64,000 nucleotides of DNA from VRUE01 sp963840565 (GTDB taxonomy: Bacteria > Actinomycetota > Thermoleophilia > Solirubrobacterales > 70-9): the NCBI GenBank assembly GCA_963840565.1, contig CAWIZH010000002.1, forward strand, positions 992,001 to 1,056,000, given 5' to 3'. Position 1 is the first letter of the stretch. Every line of letters starts with the position of its first letter. A program made the position numbers and the translations under genes. Shown here one piece after another: positions 53,587-62,255 of the stretch. The notes beneath the pieces are model-generated. The model had not been told where the DNA came from. It saw only the letters and a list, made by a program, of their open reading frames with translations, and did not search any database.

Positions 53587-53976
53587 CTACGCGGTCGGCG
53601 GACCGGCCTGGCCGACCACGCGCCGCTCGTGGGTGCCGACGCCGATCGTGCGCTCGCCTTCGGTCACCTCGACGTCGAAGCGGAGCTTGCGCCCGTCGAC
53701 GACCTCGCGCAGGGTGGCGCGCGTCCGGCAGATCGCCCCCTCGGCGGCCGCCGCGACGTGCTTGACGCAGACCTCGAAGCCGACGGTCGCCTGCCCCTCG
53801 GGCAGATGCTCGTAGGCGAGCATCGAGGCGCTGCCCTCCATCATCCCGATCATGCCCGGGGTCGAGAGCACGCCGGTGCCGATCGTGCCGCCGACGTCGG
53901 TGACCAGCGGCGGCGCGACCGTGAACTCGTCGCTGCGCTCGATCCCGGGAACGAGGCCCTCCGCGGACTCGGCCAT
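53587..53976 (-). CDS. Thioesterase, fluoroacetyl-CoA thioesterase (FlK)-like hotdog fold
   Basis: 129 residues from ATG 53976, which overlaps the SDR stop (TGATG). Sequence PPLVTDVGGTIGTGVLSTPGMIGMMEGSASMLAYEHLPEGQATVGFEVCVKHVAAAAEGAICRTRATLREVVDGRKLRFDVEVTEGERTIGVGTHERRVV is that of single-hotdog FlK-type thioesterases. These hydrolyse short acyl-CoA; actual substrate here unknown. In a cluster for branched acyl-CoA and ketone-body metabolism, it may remove a dead-end acyl-CoA. Confidence 0.8.
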   Translation of the reverse strand: MAESAEGLVPGIERSDEFTVAPPLVTDVGGTIGTGVLSTPGMIGMMEGSASMLAYEHLPEGQATVGFEVCVKHVAAAAEGAICRTRATLREVVDGRKLRFDVEVTEGERTIGVGTHERRVVGQAGPPTA

Positions 53977-54711
53977 CAGACCATGCCCAGGCCGCCGCTG
54001 ACGCCCAGGGTCTCGCCGGTGACGTAGGTGGCGTCGTCGGAGACGAGGAAGGCGGCCGCGGCGGCGACCTCCTCGGGCTGGCCGAGGCGGCCCATCTGGG
54101 TCGCCGACTTCATCGTCTCGATCACCTTCTCGCCGATCTCGCCGAACTCCTTGGCGCCCATCAGCAGCGGCGTCTCGATCGGGCCCGGGGCGATCGAGTT
54201 GGCGGTGATCCCGTAGCGGGCGTTCTCGCGGGCGATCGCCTTCATGAAGCCGACGATGCCGGCCTTGGCGGCCGAGTAGACGGCCGAGCCCTTGGAGCCG
54301 ACCCGGCCCGCCTCCGAGGAGATGCTGAGGATGCGGCCGTATTTGGCCTGCTGCATCGCGGGCAGCGCCGCGTGGGTGCAGTTGAGCACGCCGCCGAGGT
54401 TGATCGCGAGCACCCGCTGCCACTGCTCGGGCGTCGTGTAGGTGAAGAAGCCGAACTCGTCGGTGCCGGCGTTGTTGACGAGGATGTCGAGCGTGCCCGC
54501 CGCCTCGACCGCGGCTCTGGCCGAGTCGAGGTCGGTCACGTCGAGCTCGATCGCGTGGCCGTTGACCTCGCCGGCGACGCGCTCGCGCGCCCTCGGTGTC
54601 GATGTCGCCGACCCAGACCTCGGCGCCCTCGGCGGCGAGCCGCGCGGCGATCGCGGCGCCGATCCCGCTGGCGCCGCCGGTCACCAGCGCCTTTCGTCCC
54701 TCCAGTCGCAT
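53976..54711 (-). CDS. SDR family oxidoreductase (one shift)
   Basis: About 245 residues. Rossmann motif TGGASGIGAAIAARLAAEGAEVWVGDID (TGxxxGIG), LVNNAGTDEFGFF (NNAG), catalytic Ser in ISSEAGRVGSKGSAVYSAAKAGIVGF with YxxxK, and PGPIETPLL. NAD(P)H-dependent 3-oxoacyl or 3-hydroxyacyl-CoA-type dehydrogenase is likely, since it is coupled to acyl-CoA genes. A surplus C near 54590 breaks the frame. Confidence 0.87.
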
Positions 54712-54739
54712 CGGGCGTGCAGCATAGACTGGCGCGCCC

Positions 54740-55435
54740 GTGGCCGACCTGCCCACCATCCCGATCATCGGCGGCACCGGCGCCCTCGGCGCCGGCCTGG
54801 CGCTGCGCTGGGCCCAGGCCGGAGCGCCGATCGTGCTCGGCTCGCGCTCGGCCGAGCGCGCCGAGGAGGCGGCGGCGAAGCTGCGCGAGAAGGTCCCGGG
54901 CGCCGAGGTCGAGGGCCTGCTCAACGAGGACGCCGCGAAGCGCGGCGAGATCGTCTTCCTCACCGTCCCCTTCCGCGCCCAGTCGGAGAACCTCAACAAC
55001 CTGCGCGAGGCGCTGCAGCCCGGGCCAGATCCTGGTCGACTGCACGGTGCCGCTCGCCGCCGCGGTCAGCGGCAAGGCGACCCGCTCGCTCGGCGTCTGG
55101 CAGGGCTCGGCCGCCCAGCAGGCGCAGGAGATGGTCCCCGAGGGGGTCACCGTCGTCGCCGCCCTGCACACGGTCGGCGCCCCGACCCTCGCCGACCCCG
55201 AAGCCGAGCTGGGCGAGGACGTGCCTCGTCTGCGGCGACCGCAAGGCCGACAAGGCGCGGGTGGCGCGGCTGATCGAGCTGATCCCGGGCCTGCGCGCGG
55301 TCAACGCCGGCGCCGCTGGAGATGGCGCGGATCGTCGAGCAGCTGACGCCGCTGCTGATCTCGGTCAACGTCCGCTACAAGGCCCACGCCGGGATCCAGC
55401 TCACCGGCCTTCCCGACGGCGACCACTGGGCGTAG
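54740..55435 (+). CDS. npdG: NADPH-dependent F420 reductase (F420:NADP oxidoreductase) (frame broken)
   Basis: About 230 residues. Transfers hydride between NADPH and F420. Family motifs: IPIIGGTGALGAGLALRWAQAGAPIVLGSRSAERAEEAAAKL (NADP site), FLTVPFRAQSENLNNLREAL, VDCTVPLAAAVSG, LHTVGAPTLADPEAEL, LVCGDRKADKARVARLIELIPGLRAVNAG, LEMARIVEQLTPLLISVNVRYKAHAGIQLTGLP. Each shift is one surplus base: near 55022 (GGGCCAGATC), 55223 and 55312. GTG start 54740. Opens the F420 operon with cofD. Confidence 0.88.
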
Positions 55436-55445
55436 GTAGGCCGCG

Positions 55446-56378
55446 ATGAGGATCGCCCTGCTCGCCGGCGGCACCGGCGGCGCCAAGCTCGCCGCCGGGA
55501 TGCAGGAGGAGATCGGCTCCGACCTGAGCGGTGATCGCCAACACCGGCGACGACATCGAGGCGCTCGGCGTCCACGTCTCCCCCGACCCCGACCTCGTCA
55601 CCTACTGGCTCAGCGGCGAAATCGACGAGGAGCGCGGCTGGGGGCTGCGCGACGACAGCTTCACCGTCTTCGAGCGCCTGACCAAGCTCGGCGCGCCGAG
55701 CTGGTTCGGCCTCTCCGACCGCGACCTCGCCGCCTGCCTCTACCGGCGCCAGTTCCTCGAGGAGGGCGGCAGCCTCAGCGACGCCCAGGCCCAGATCGCG
55801 CGCGGGCTCGGGGTCGAGGCGCGGGTGCTGCCGATGTGCGAGGCGCCGGTGCGGACCAAGGTGCTGACCGCCGCCGGCGTGCGCGGCCTGCAGGAGTACC
55901 TGATCGTCGACCGCGGCGCAGCCCGAGGTGCACGGGGTCGAGCTGGAGGGGATCGAGGCAGCCGAGCCGAGCGCGGAGGTGCTGGAGGCGCTGCGCGGCG
56001 CCGAGGCGATCGTGATCGGCCCCTCCAACCCGGTGATCAGCATCGGCCCGATCCTCGCCGTGCCGGGCATGCGCGAGGCGATCACGCCGCTCGGCGTGCC
56101 GGTCATCGCGGTCAGCCCCTTCGTCGCCGGCCAGGTCGTCAAGGGCCCGACCGAGCGCTTCATGCAGGCCCTCGGCCGCCCCTCGACCGCCGCCGGCGTC
56201 GCCTCGCTCTACGCCGGCCTGATCGACGCGATGGTCGTCGACGAGGGCGATCCCGACCCGCCGCCGAGCGGAGATCCCGACCCATGCCGCGGCGACCCTG
56301 ATGGAGGGCGCCGCCGGCCGGGTGCGCGTGGCGCGCATCGTCCTCGACTACGCCGCTAGCCTCGTCGAAGGTGCCTGA
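55446..56378 (+). CDS. cofD: 2-phospho-L-lactate transferase CofD (frame broken)
   Basis: About 308 residues. Transfers the 2-phospholactyl (or enolpyruvyl) group to the deazaflavin Fo, giving dehydro-F420-0 or F420-0. N-terminus MRIALLAGGTGGAKLAAGMQ, VIANTGDDIEALGVHVSPDPDLVTYWLSGE, ERGWGLRDDSF, WFGLSDRDLAACLYRRQFLEEGGSL, AEAIVIGPSNPVISIGPILAVPGMREAI and SPFVAGQVVKGPTERFM. Shifts (surplus bases) near 55530, 55917 and 56268. Tail TLMEGAAGRVRVARIVLDYAASLVEGA. Confidence 0.88.
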
Positions 56379-56395
56379 CTCCCACCCACCGCAGC

Positions 56396-57039
56396 TTGAA
56401 GGCGACCGCGGTCCTGCCGGTCAAGCGCTTCGCCGCGGCCAAGCAGCGGCTCGCGCCCGGCATGGGCAGCACGCACCGGGCCGAACTGGCGGCGGCGATG
56501 CTCGAGGACGTGCTGGAGGCGATCGGCGCGGCGCGTTCGATCGAGCGCACGATCGTCGTCACCAGCGAGCCGCGCGCGATCGAGCTCGCGACCGCGCGCC
56601 GGCGCCGAGCTGGTCGCCGATCCCGACGAGGGCGGCCACTCGGGCGCGGCCCTCGCCGGCATCGCCCGCGCCCAGCAGCTCGGCGCCGAGCGCGTCGTGC
56701 TGCTCCCGATCGACTGCCCGCTGCTGGCGCCGCGCGAGCTCGAGCGCCTGCTCACCGGCATGCCGGAGCGCTACGTCGCGATCGTCCCCGACCGCCACGG
56801 CACCGGCACCAACGCCCTGGCGCTCGCGCCGCCCGGACGCGATCGAGCCCTCCTTCGGCGAGGGCAGCTGCGCCCGCCACGTCGCCGCCGCGCGCGAGGC
56901 CGGCATCCCCTTCGGCGTCGAGGAGCTGCCCTCGCTGGCGCTCGACCTCGACACCCCGGCCGACGTCGTCGCCCTGACCCGCGCGCTGGAGCGGAGCCGC
57001 GGCCGCGCCAGGCGCACGGCCAAGGCGCTGGGCATATGA
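56396..57039 (+). CDS. cofC: 2-phospho-L-lactate guanylyltransferase CofC (frame broken)
   Basis: About 213 residues. Activates 2-phospholactate/phosphoenolpyruvate with GTP, for CofD. Contains TAVLPVKRFAAAKQRLAP, ERTIVVTSEPRAIELATA, GAELVADPDEGGHSGAALAGIARAQQLGAERVVLLPIDCPLLAPRELERLLTG, VAIVPDRHGTGTNALALAPP and EPSFGEGSCARHVAAAREAGIPFGVEELPSLALDLDTPADVVAL. TTG 56396 is the start in frame; a GTG at 56371 overlapping the cofD stop is in another frame, so a shift there is possible. Shifts near 56600 and 56838. Confidence 0.87.
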
Positions 57040-57050
57040 ACCGCCTTCCG

Positions 57051-57095
57051 TTCCGGTGCGCCTTATCCCCGAATACCGGGAAAGGCGCACCGGAA
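57051..57095 (+). promoter_or_regulatory. Hairpin covering the cofE ribosome-binding region
   Basis: TTCCGGTGCGCCTT (57051-57064) and AAGGCGCACCGGAA (57082-57095) are perfectly complementary over 14 bases around a 17-base loop. CCTTCC at 57044 and GGAAGG at 57099 may extend the stem. The cofE ATG is 57095-57097, so the stem would hide its start. Confidence 0.65.
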
Positions 57096-57899
57096 TGAGG
57101 AAGGTGGAGGCGATTGGGGTCGAGGGCCTGCCCGAGATCGAGGAGGGCGCACGGCTCGGCGAGCTGATCGCGGCGCGCGCCGAGCTGCGCGACGGCGACG
57201 TCCTCGTCATCGCGCAGAAGGTCGTCTCCAAGGCCGAGGGCCGTGTCGTCCCGCTCTCCTCGGTAATCCCGGGCGCCGAGGCTCGCCGACTCGCCGCCGT
57301 GCTCGGCAAGGAGCCGGACCTGGTCAGCTGATCCTTGACGAGAGCAAAGAGGTGCTGCGAGCCGAGCGCAACGTGCTGATCACCGAGACCCACCACGGCT
57401 TCGTCTGCGCCAACGCCGGCATCGACACCTCCAACCTCCCCGAGGACGGCACCGTCTGCCTGCTGCCCGAGGACCCCGACGCGTCGGCTCGGAGGATCCG
57501 CCGCGAGATCGCCGACGGGGAGCCGGGGTGGGCCCCTCCGGACAAAAGCGTGGAGTGTCCGGAGGGGCCCACCCCCGGCTCCCTCCCACCATCGCGGTCG
57601 TGATCAGCGACAGCTTCGGCCGCGCCTGGCGCCTCGGCCAGGCCGAGGTAGCAATCGGCTGCGCCGGCCTGATCCCCCTAGACGACTGGCGTGGCCGCGA
57701 GGACGCCAACGGCCAGAAGCTGGAGGCAACAATGATCGCGATCGCCGACGAGGCCGCGGCTGCGGCCGATCTGGTCCGCAGCAAGGACAGCCGCGTGCCC
57801 GCGGTGGTCGTCCGCGGCCTCGATCGCTTCGTCACCGCCGAAGACGGCCCCGGCGCCGCGGCTCTCCGCCGCCCGCCTCAGGAGGACCTCTTCCGCTGA
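57095..57899 (+). CDS. cofE: Coenzyme F420-0:L-glutamate ligase CofE (frame broken, palindrome inside)
   Basis: About 260 residues. Adds L-glutamate residues to F420-0 with GTP. MRKVEAIGVEGLPEIEEGARLGELIAARAELRDGDVLVIAQKVVSKAEGRVVPL, ERNVLITETHHGFVCANAGIDTSNLPEDGTVCLLPEDPDASARRIRREIA, VAVVISDSFGRAWRLGQAEVAIGCAGLIPLDDWRGREDANGQKLEATMIAIADEAAAAADLVRSKDSRVPAVVVRGL. A shift near 57325 and another near 57585. Between REIADG and the VVISDSFG strand lies a 64-bp palindrome (57519-57582) that adds about 22 residues found in no CofE I know. It lacks the C-terminal nitroreductase domain of mycobacterial FbiB. Confidence 0.85.
57519..57582. repeat. 64-bp palindrome inside cofE
   Basis: Left arm 57519-57544 and right arm 57556-57582 are complementary over 26 bases except for one extra C in the right arm; loop of 11 bases. 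The core is CCGGGGTGGGCCCCTCCGGA. It lies in the loop before the VVISDSFGR strand of the encoded protein. Confidence 0.75.
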
Positions 57900-57902
57900 A
57901 GC

Positions 57903-58019
57903 CGGACCCATCCCGGTAGGGGTGGAACGTCTTGTACTTTTTCGGCGCGACCCTGCGGCGTCAGCAGCCGACTCTCCACCGAAAAAGTTAAGTGGAACCC
58001 CTACCGGGATGGGTCCGGG
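57903..58019. repeat. 117-bp nested palindrome between cofE and alcohol dehydrogenase genes
   Basis: Outer arms 57903-57924 and 57998-58019 pair perfectly over 22 bases (core CCATCCCGGTAGGGG); inner arms ACTTTTTCGG (57937-57946) and CCGAAAAAGT (57980-57989) pair over 10. It starts 3 bases beyond the cofE stop, and its right part holds the stop codon of the convergent gene. It is probably a bidirectional terminator of unusual size or a mobile palindromic element. Confidence 0.75.
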
Positions 58020-59012
58020 CTAGCGACACGAAGTACAGCCGCACCCCTGAGGCGGCCCTTCCGAATCGCGTCAAGGGCCTCATTGGCCTCCTCCAGCGGA
58101 TAGACCTCGACCTCGGTCCGGACCGGAACCTGCGGCGCCAGGGCCATGAACTCCTCGCCGTCCCGCCGGGTCAGGTTGGCGACCGAGCCGAGGACGCGCT
58201 CGCCCCAGAGCTGTCTCGTAGGGGAAGGCGCGGGATGTCGCTCATGTGGATGCCGGCGCTGATGATCCGCGCGCCCTTGGCGCTGGCCCGCAGCGCCGTC
58301 GTCATCAGCGGCGCCGACCGGGGCGAAGACGATCGCGCCGTCGATCTGCTCGGGCGGCTGCTCGATCCGAGGAGCCGGCCCACTCGGCGCCGAGCTCGCG
58401 CGCGAACGCCTGCGTCTCCTCATCGCCCTCGCGGGTGAAGGCGAAGACGCGCCGCCCCTGGTGGACGGCGACCTGGCAGAGGATGTGAGCCGAGGCGCCG
58501 AAGCCGTAGAAGCCGATCCGCTCGGCGTCGCCGACCAGGCGCAGCGCCCGGTAGCCGATCAGCCCCGCGCAGAGCAGCGGCGCCGCCTGCTCGTCCGGGT
58601 AGTCCTCCGGAATCGGAAAGCAGAAGCGCTCGTCGGCGACGGCCAGCTCGGCGTAGCCGCCGTCGATGTCGTAGCCGGTGAAGCGGGCGCGGTCGCAGAG
58701 GTTCTCGCGGCCGCTGACGGCAGTAGCGGCACTCGCCGCAGGTCCAGCCGAGCCAGGGCACGCCGACCCGGTCGCCGGTCGCGAAGCGCTCCGCCCCCTC
58801 CCCCGCCTCGGCCACCGTGCCGACGATCTGGTGGCCCGGGACGAGCGGCAGCTTCGGCTTGTCGAGCTCGCCGTCGACGATGTGCAGGTCGGTGCGGCAG
58901 ACCCCGCAGGCGCTGACCGAGATCAGCACCTGGCCCGGGCCTGGCTGCGGCTCCGCGACAGCCTCGCGGGCCGCAACGGCTCGACCTGCCGCTCCAGGAC
59001 CATCGCCCGCAT
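58001..59012 (-). CDS. Zinc-dependent alcohol dehydrogenase (MDR), frame broken
   Basis: About 330 residues. N-terminus MRAMVLERQVEPLRPA, then LISVSACGVCRTDLHIVDGELDKPKLPLVPGHQIVGTV (catalytic Zn ligands Cys, His), GVPWLGWTCGECRYC (structural Zn). The NAD(P) site reads IGYRALRLVGDAERIGFYGFGASAHI and later GSVANLTRRDGEEFMALA. Shifts near 58960, 58725, 58370, 58312 and 58212. Typical of the AdhA-like 'zinc-binding alcohol dehydrogenase' with the two-step GYGGFG variant. The end AAVLRVA is followed by residues contributed by the palindrome. Role unclear; placed in the F420 region. Confidence 0.78.
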
Positions 59013-59015
59013 CGG

Positions 59016-59901
59016 CTCAGGGCAGAGGCGGGTTCCGACGACGTCGCCGGGCACCGCCATCGTCAGCGCCGGCTTCCGGCGGTACCTTCCGCGGGCTTCG
59101 CCTTCGGGCGGCACGACGTCGACCTGCACACAGTTGCCTTCCGAGACCAAGCGTCGACGACCAGGCTGCGCACGTCGGTCAGGTCGCCGCGCAGGGTCAC
59201 TTCGGTTTCGCTCCCGTCGGCGCTCAGGCCCTTGACCAGGATGTCGGCCTCGGCCAGCTTCGTAATCCACTTCCTCGACCTCCGACTTCTTCGAAGGTCA
59301 CCGTAATGACGTATTCGCCTGCCTTCGCAGCTCCGTTCCGGTTCGCCGCCGCCGACACGGAGGTGCCGGGCCGGCCGGAAGTGCCCGGCGAGCCGTTGTC
59401 GACCGTCGCCACGAGTGGCGGTGCCGCCGCCTGTTCGGGAGCCGGCGCCGGCGTCGCAGCGACAGGCTCGGGCGATGGGGCCGGTGCAGCAGCGGGCGGC
59501 ACCGAGACTGGGACAGGCGCGGAAGTCTGCAGGGCACGACCGGCCGAAACCGCGAGCACCGGCCCTGCAGCACGCTGCTTCGGAGTCGATACGGCCACCG
59601 CTGCCGGCGCGGAAACCGCGGCCGTCGATCTTGGAGCGGCGATGCCGCCGGTCCCGACCTCGGGCGACGGCGCATGAGCCACGGCGGTCGAGTCACCCAG
59701 CCCGACGCCGATCCCCGGCGAGACGCTCAGATCGGGAGCCACGGATGTGGTCGCCCACGGCCGCAAGCCGAGCATGGCAACGACGCCGAGCACGATCGCC
59801 AAGCCGAGCAGCGAAAAGGCTGCGACCCCGGAAATCCTCCCCTTGCTTCTGACGAACGCGAAGCGATCGATCCACGATACCGATTGTTTAGTAGGTCTCA
59901 A
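59016..59901 (-). CDS. Membrane-anchored protein with Pro/Ala/Val linker (frame broken)
   Basis: About 290 residues. N-terminal cytoplasmic basic end MRPTKQSVSWIDRFAFVRSKGR, a TM helix (SGVAAFSLLGLAIVLGVVAMLGLRPW), a low-complexity linker of about 140 residues rich in A, P, V, S (VSVPPAAAPAPSPEPVAATPAPAPEQ) and a C-terminal domain: GEYVITVTFEEV, LAEADILVKGLSADGSETEVTLRGDLTDVRSLVVD, SEGNCVQVDVVPP. Surface-exposed adhesin- or sensor-like layout. No family. Shifts near 59272 and 59145. ADH start follows at once. Confidence 0.6.
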
Positions 59902-62160
59902 CTATCTCGTAGAGGGTCGTGCGCTGAGCCGGCTCGCGGCCGCCGGCGCGGGCCGCCTCGATCAGCTGCTCGGGCTCCAGTCTGACCCCGTGCTGGGAGC
60001 CGGCCATGCGCGAGATGTTCTCCTCCATCAGCGTGCCGCCGAGGTCGTTGACCCCCCAGCGCAGCGCCTCGGTGGCGGCGTCGAGGCCCATCTTCACCCA
60101 GCTCGCCTGCAGGTTGGGGATCGTCTTGCCGAGCGCCAGGCGGAAGGCGGCGGTGTGCTTGAGGTTCTCGGCGTCGGAGATCTCCTCGATCCCGTGGGTG
60201 CGGCCGAGCATCGTGTTGAAGGGGATGAAGCTGAGCGGGACGAACTCGGTGATGCCGCCGGTGCGCTCCTGCAGGGCGCGGATCACCCGCATGTGGCGGG
60301 CAAGCTCGCGCGGCTCCTCGATGTGGCCGAACATCACGGTCGAGGTCGAGCGCAGGCCGGCCCGGTGCGAGGCCTCGATGATCTCGACCCAGCGCTCAGC
60401 GGGAAGCTTGTTGGGCGAGATCCGCTGCCGCACCCCGTCGTCGAGCACCTCCGCCGCGGTGCCCGGCGTAGATCCCAGTCCGCACTCGATCAGGTACTCG
60501 AAGACCTCATCCGGCCCCTTCCCCGAGCGCTCGCACATGTAGTGGACCTCCATCGGCGAGTAGGCATGCAGATGCAGCTGCGGCGCCACCTCCTTGGCCA
60601 GCTTCAGCCACTTCCCGTACTCCTCCAGAGTCAGATCCGGATGGATCCCCCCCTGCATGCAGAGCTCGGTAGCCCCGAACTCGACCGCTTCGCGAATCCG
60701 CTCCGCAAAGTCCTCCTCGGAGACCTCATAAGCATCCGGCGACCGCTTCCCCTGCCCGAACCCGCAGAACGCACAGCCAACGACGCAGATGTTGGTGAAG
60801 TTGATGTTGCGGTTGACGACAAACGTGACCCGGTCCCCCGCCAGCTCCGCTCGAAGCTCATCAGCAGCGACCCGCATCTCCTCAATCACCTCGGGCCGCG
60901 TCTCGGCAAAGAGAGCCGTCAGCTCATCCTCCGTGAGCTCTTTGCCCTCTCGGCCCTTCGAGATTGCTTCGGGCGCAAGCCCCGCATCGATCGTCTCGTC
61001 GTTCCGCCGCCCAGACCCACTGCGCGGAATGAAGCTCCAGTACTTCAGCTTGATCACATCGAGAACGCCCTGCTCCATCCACTCGCTGTCCATGTACTGC
61101 GGGTAGACGCAGAGCCTCTCGGTCAGCGCATAGCCCTTCGGAGCAAGCTCCTTCCGAACCTCATGCGGACTTGGGAACGCGTGCTCAGGAGAGATGTGAT
61201 CCCCATTGGCGGACAGCCCGCCGAGATCCGTAGCACCCGCCTCGACCAACTCTCCCCAGGCATCCGAGAGGTTCGGCGGCACCTGAACCCCGACATCCGG
61301 CATCAGCCGCTTGCACTCCGGAATCAGCCGCTTGATGTCATCCACCGAGACAGGCGTGGCCCAATCCGGGAGTGACCGCCGGGGTCCCCTCCGTCGGGGC
61401 TCCCCCTCTGAAGTCGCGAAGCACAGGGGCCGGCGCCGGTGTGGGTCGCGAAGTCCCGTCGGAGGGGACCCCGGCGGTCTGCCCACCGCTCGCGCGCCGC
61501 CTCATCGGCGATGTCGGCCACTTCTTGGCCGTAGTACTTGGGATGCGGAACAAAGTTCTGGAGGATGACCTCCTGGAGGTGGCCGTAGCGCTCGTGCAGC
61601 TCCGCCAGCGCTTCGAGCGATGCGACCTGCTCGTCCTCCGTCTCGCCAATGCCGACGAGAATCCCGCTCGTGAACGGGATCTTCAGCTCCCCCGCTGCCT
61701 CGATGGTCGCCAAGGCGCTGCGCTGGGTGCTTGGTGGGAGAGCCGGCGTGGACTGTCTCCATCAAGCGCTCGGAGACCGACTCGAGCATCAATCCCTGAG
61801 AAGCAGTGACCTCCCGCAGTCGCGCCAGGTCGTTGCGATCCGAGCACCCCGATGTTCGTGTGGGGCAGCATCCCCCGCTCAAGCGCCCGTTCGCAGGACC
61901 AGACGACGTAGGACGTGAAGTCCTCATGGCCCCACTCGGCGAGACTTGGCAGCAACAACGGGGTTGACCTCAGGCCGCTCTCCCGTAAGCACGAGCAGCT
62001 CCTTGGCGTTCCGCTTCAGCGCCTCGTCGAGCTAGCGTTCGACCTCATCAGGGGCGTGGATGTGCGCCTGGTGAGTCGCGAACGCGCAGTACTTGCAGTA
62101 GCACTGGCAGGTGCGCGAAAGGGAGAGCGTGTAGTTCCGCGAGAAGGTGACCCGGCGCAC
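59888..62160 (-). CDS. fbiC: FbiC: fused CofG-CofH Fo synthase (frame broken, palindrome inside)
   Basis: About 750 residues. Two radical SAM domains that build the deazaflavin Fo from tyrosine and a ribityl uracil. CofG half (N-terminal): RRVTFSRNYTLSLSRTCQCYCKYCAFA with the CX3CX2C cluster, ELLVLTGERPEVN, YVVWSCERALERGMLPHTNIGVL. CofH half: NINFTNICVVGCAFCGFGQGKRSPDAYEVSEEDFAERI (second cluster), ELCMQGGIHPDLTLEEYGKWL, YSPMEVHYMCERSGKGPDEVFEYLIECGLGSTPGTAAEVLDDGVRQRISPNKLPAERWVEIIEASHRAGL. An in-frame TAG at 62034-62032 and shifts near 61970, 61845, 61745 and 61490 interrupt it. A 106-bp palindrome sits at 61374-61479. GTG 62160 is the assumed start. Confidence 0.88.
61374..61479. repeat. 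106-bp palindromic element inside fbiC
   Basis: Arms 61374-61398 and 61455-61479 are complementary over 25 bases with one mismatch (core GCCGGGGTCCCCTCCG). The loop contains a near-direct repeat (AAGTCGCGAA and GGTCGCGAAG). In the FbiC protein it falls between the ERWA and WATPVSVDDIKRL segments, a link between conserved parts. Its core resembles that of the cofE palindrome (CCGGGGT...CCCCTCCG). Confidence 0.7.
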
Positions 62161-62174
62161 CCGGGAAGACGCTA

Positions 62175-62206
62175 CCGCACGCGCCGTCTAGGTCCGGCGC
62201 GTGCGG
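62175..62206. terminator. Hairpin after the aquaporin gene
   Basis: CCGCACGCGCC (62175-62185) and GGCGCGTGCGG (62196-62206) form an 11-bp perfect stem, loop of 10, 50 bases beyond the aquaporin stop and 15 bases upstream of the fbiC start. It may separate the two transcripts. Confidence 0.6.
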
Positions 62207-62255
62207 TTGCTGACTCGTACCTACGAAGCTGCAGGCGAAGCGGGCTTTGACCCGC

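Noticed and set aside
4200..62040. Genome-wide programmed +1 frameshifting
   Set aside because: The shift sites share no slippery sequence or fixed stop codon, and genes over 23.5-43.6 kb have none. Assembly error is the simpler reading.
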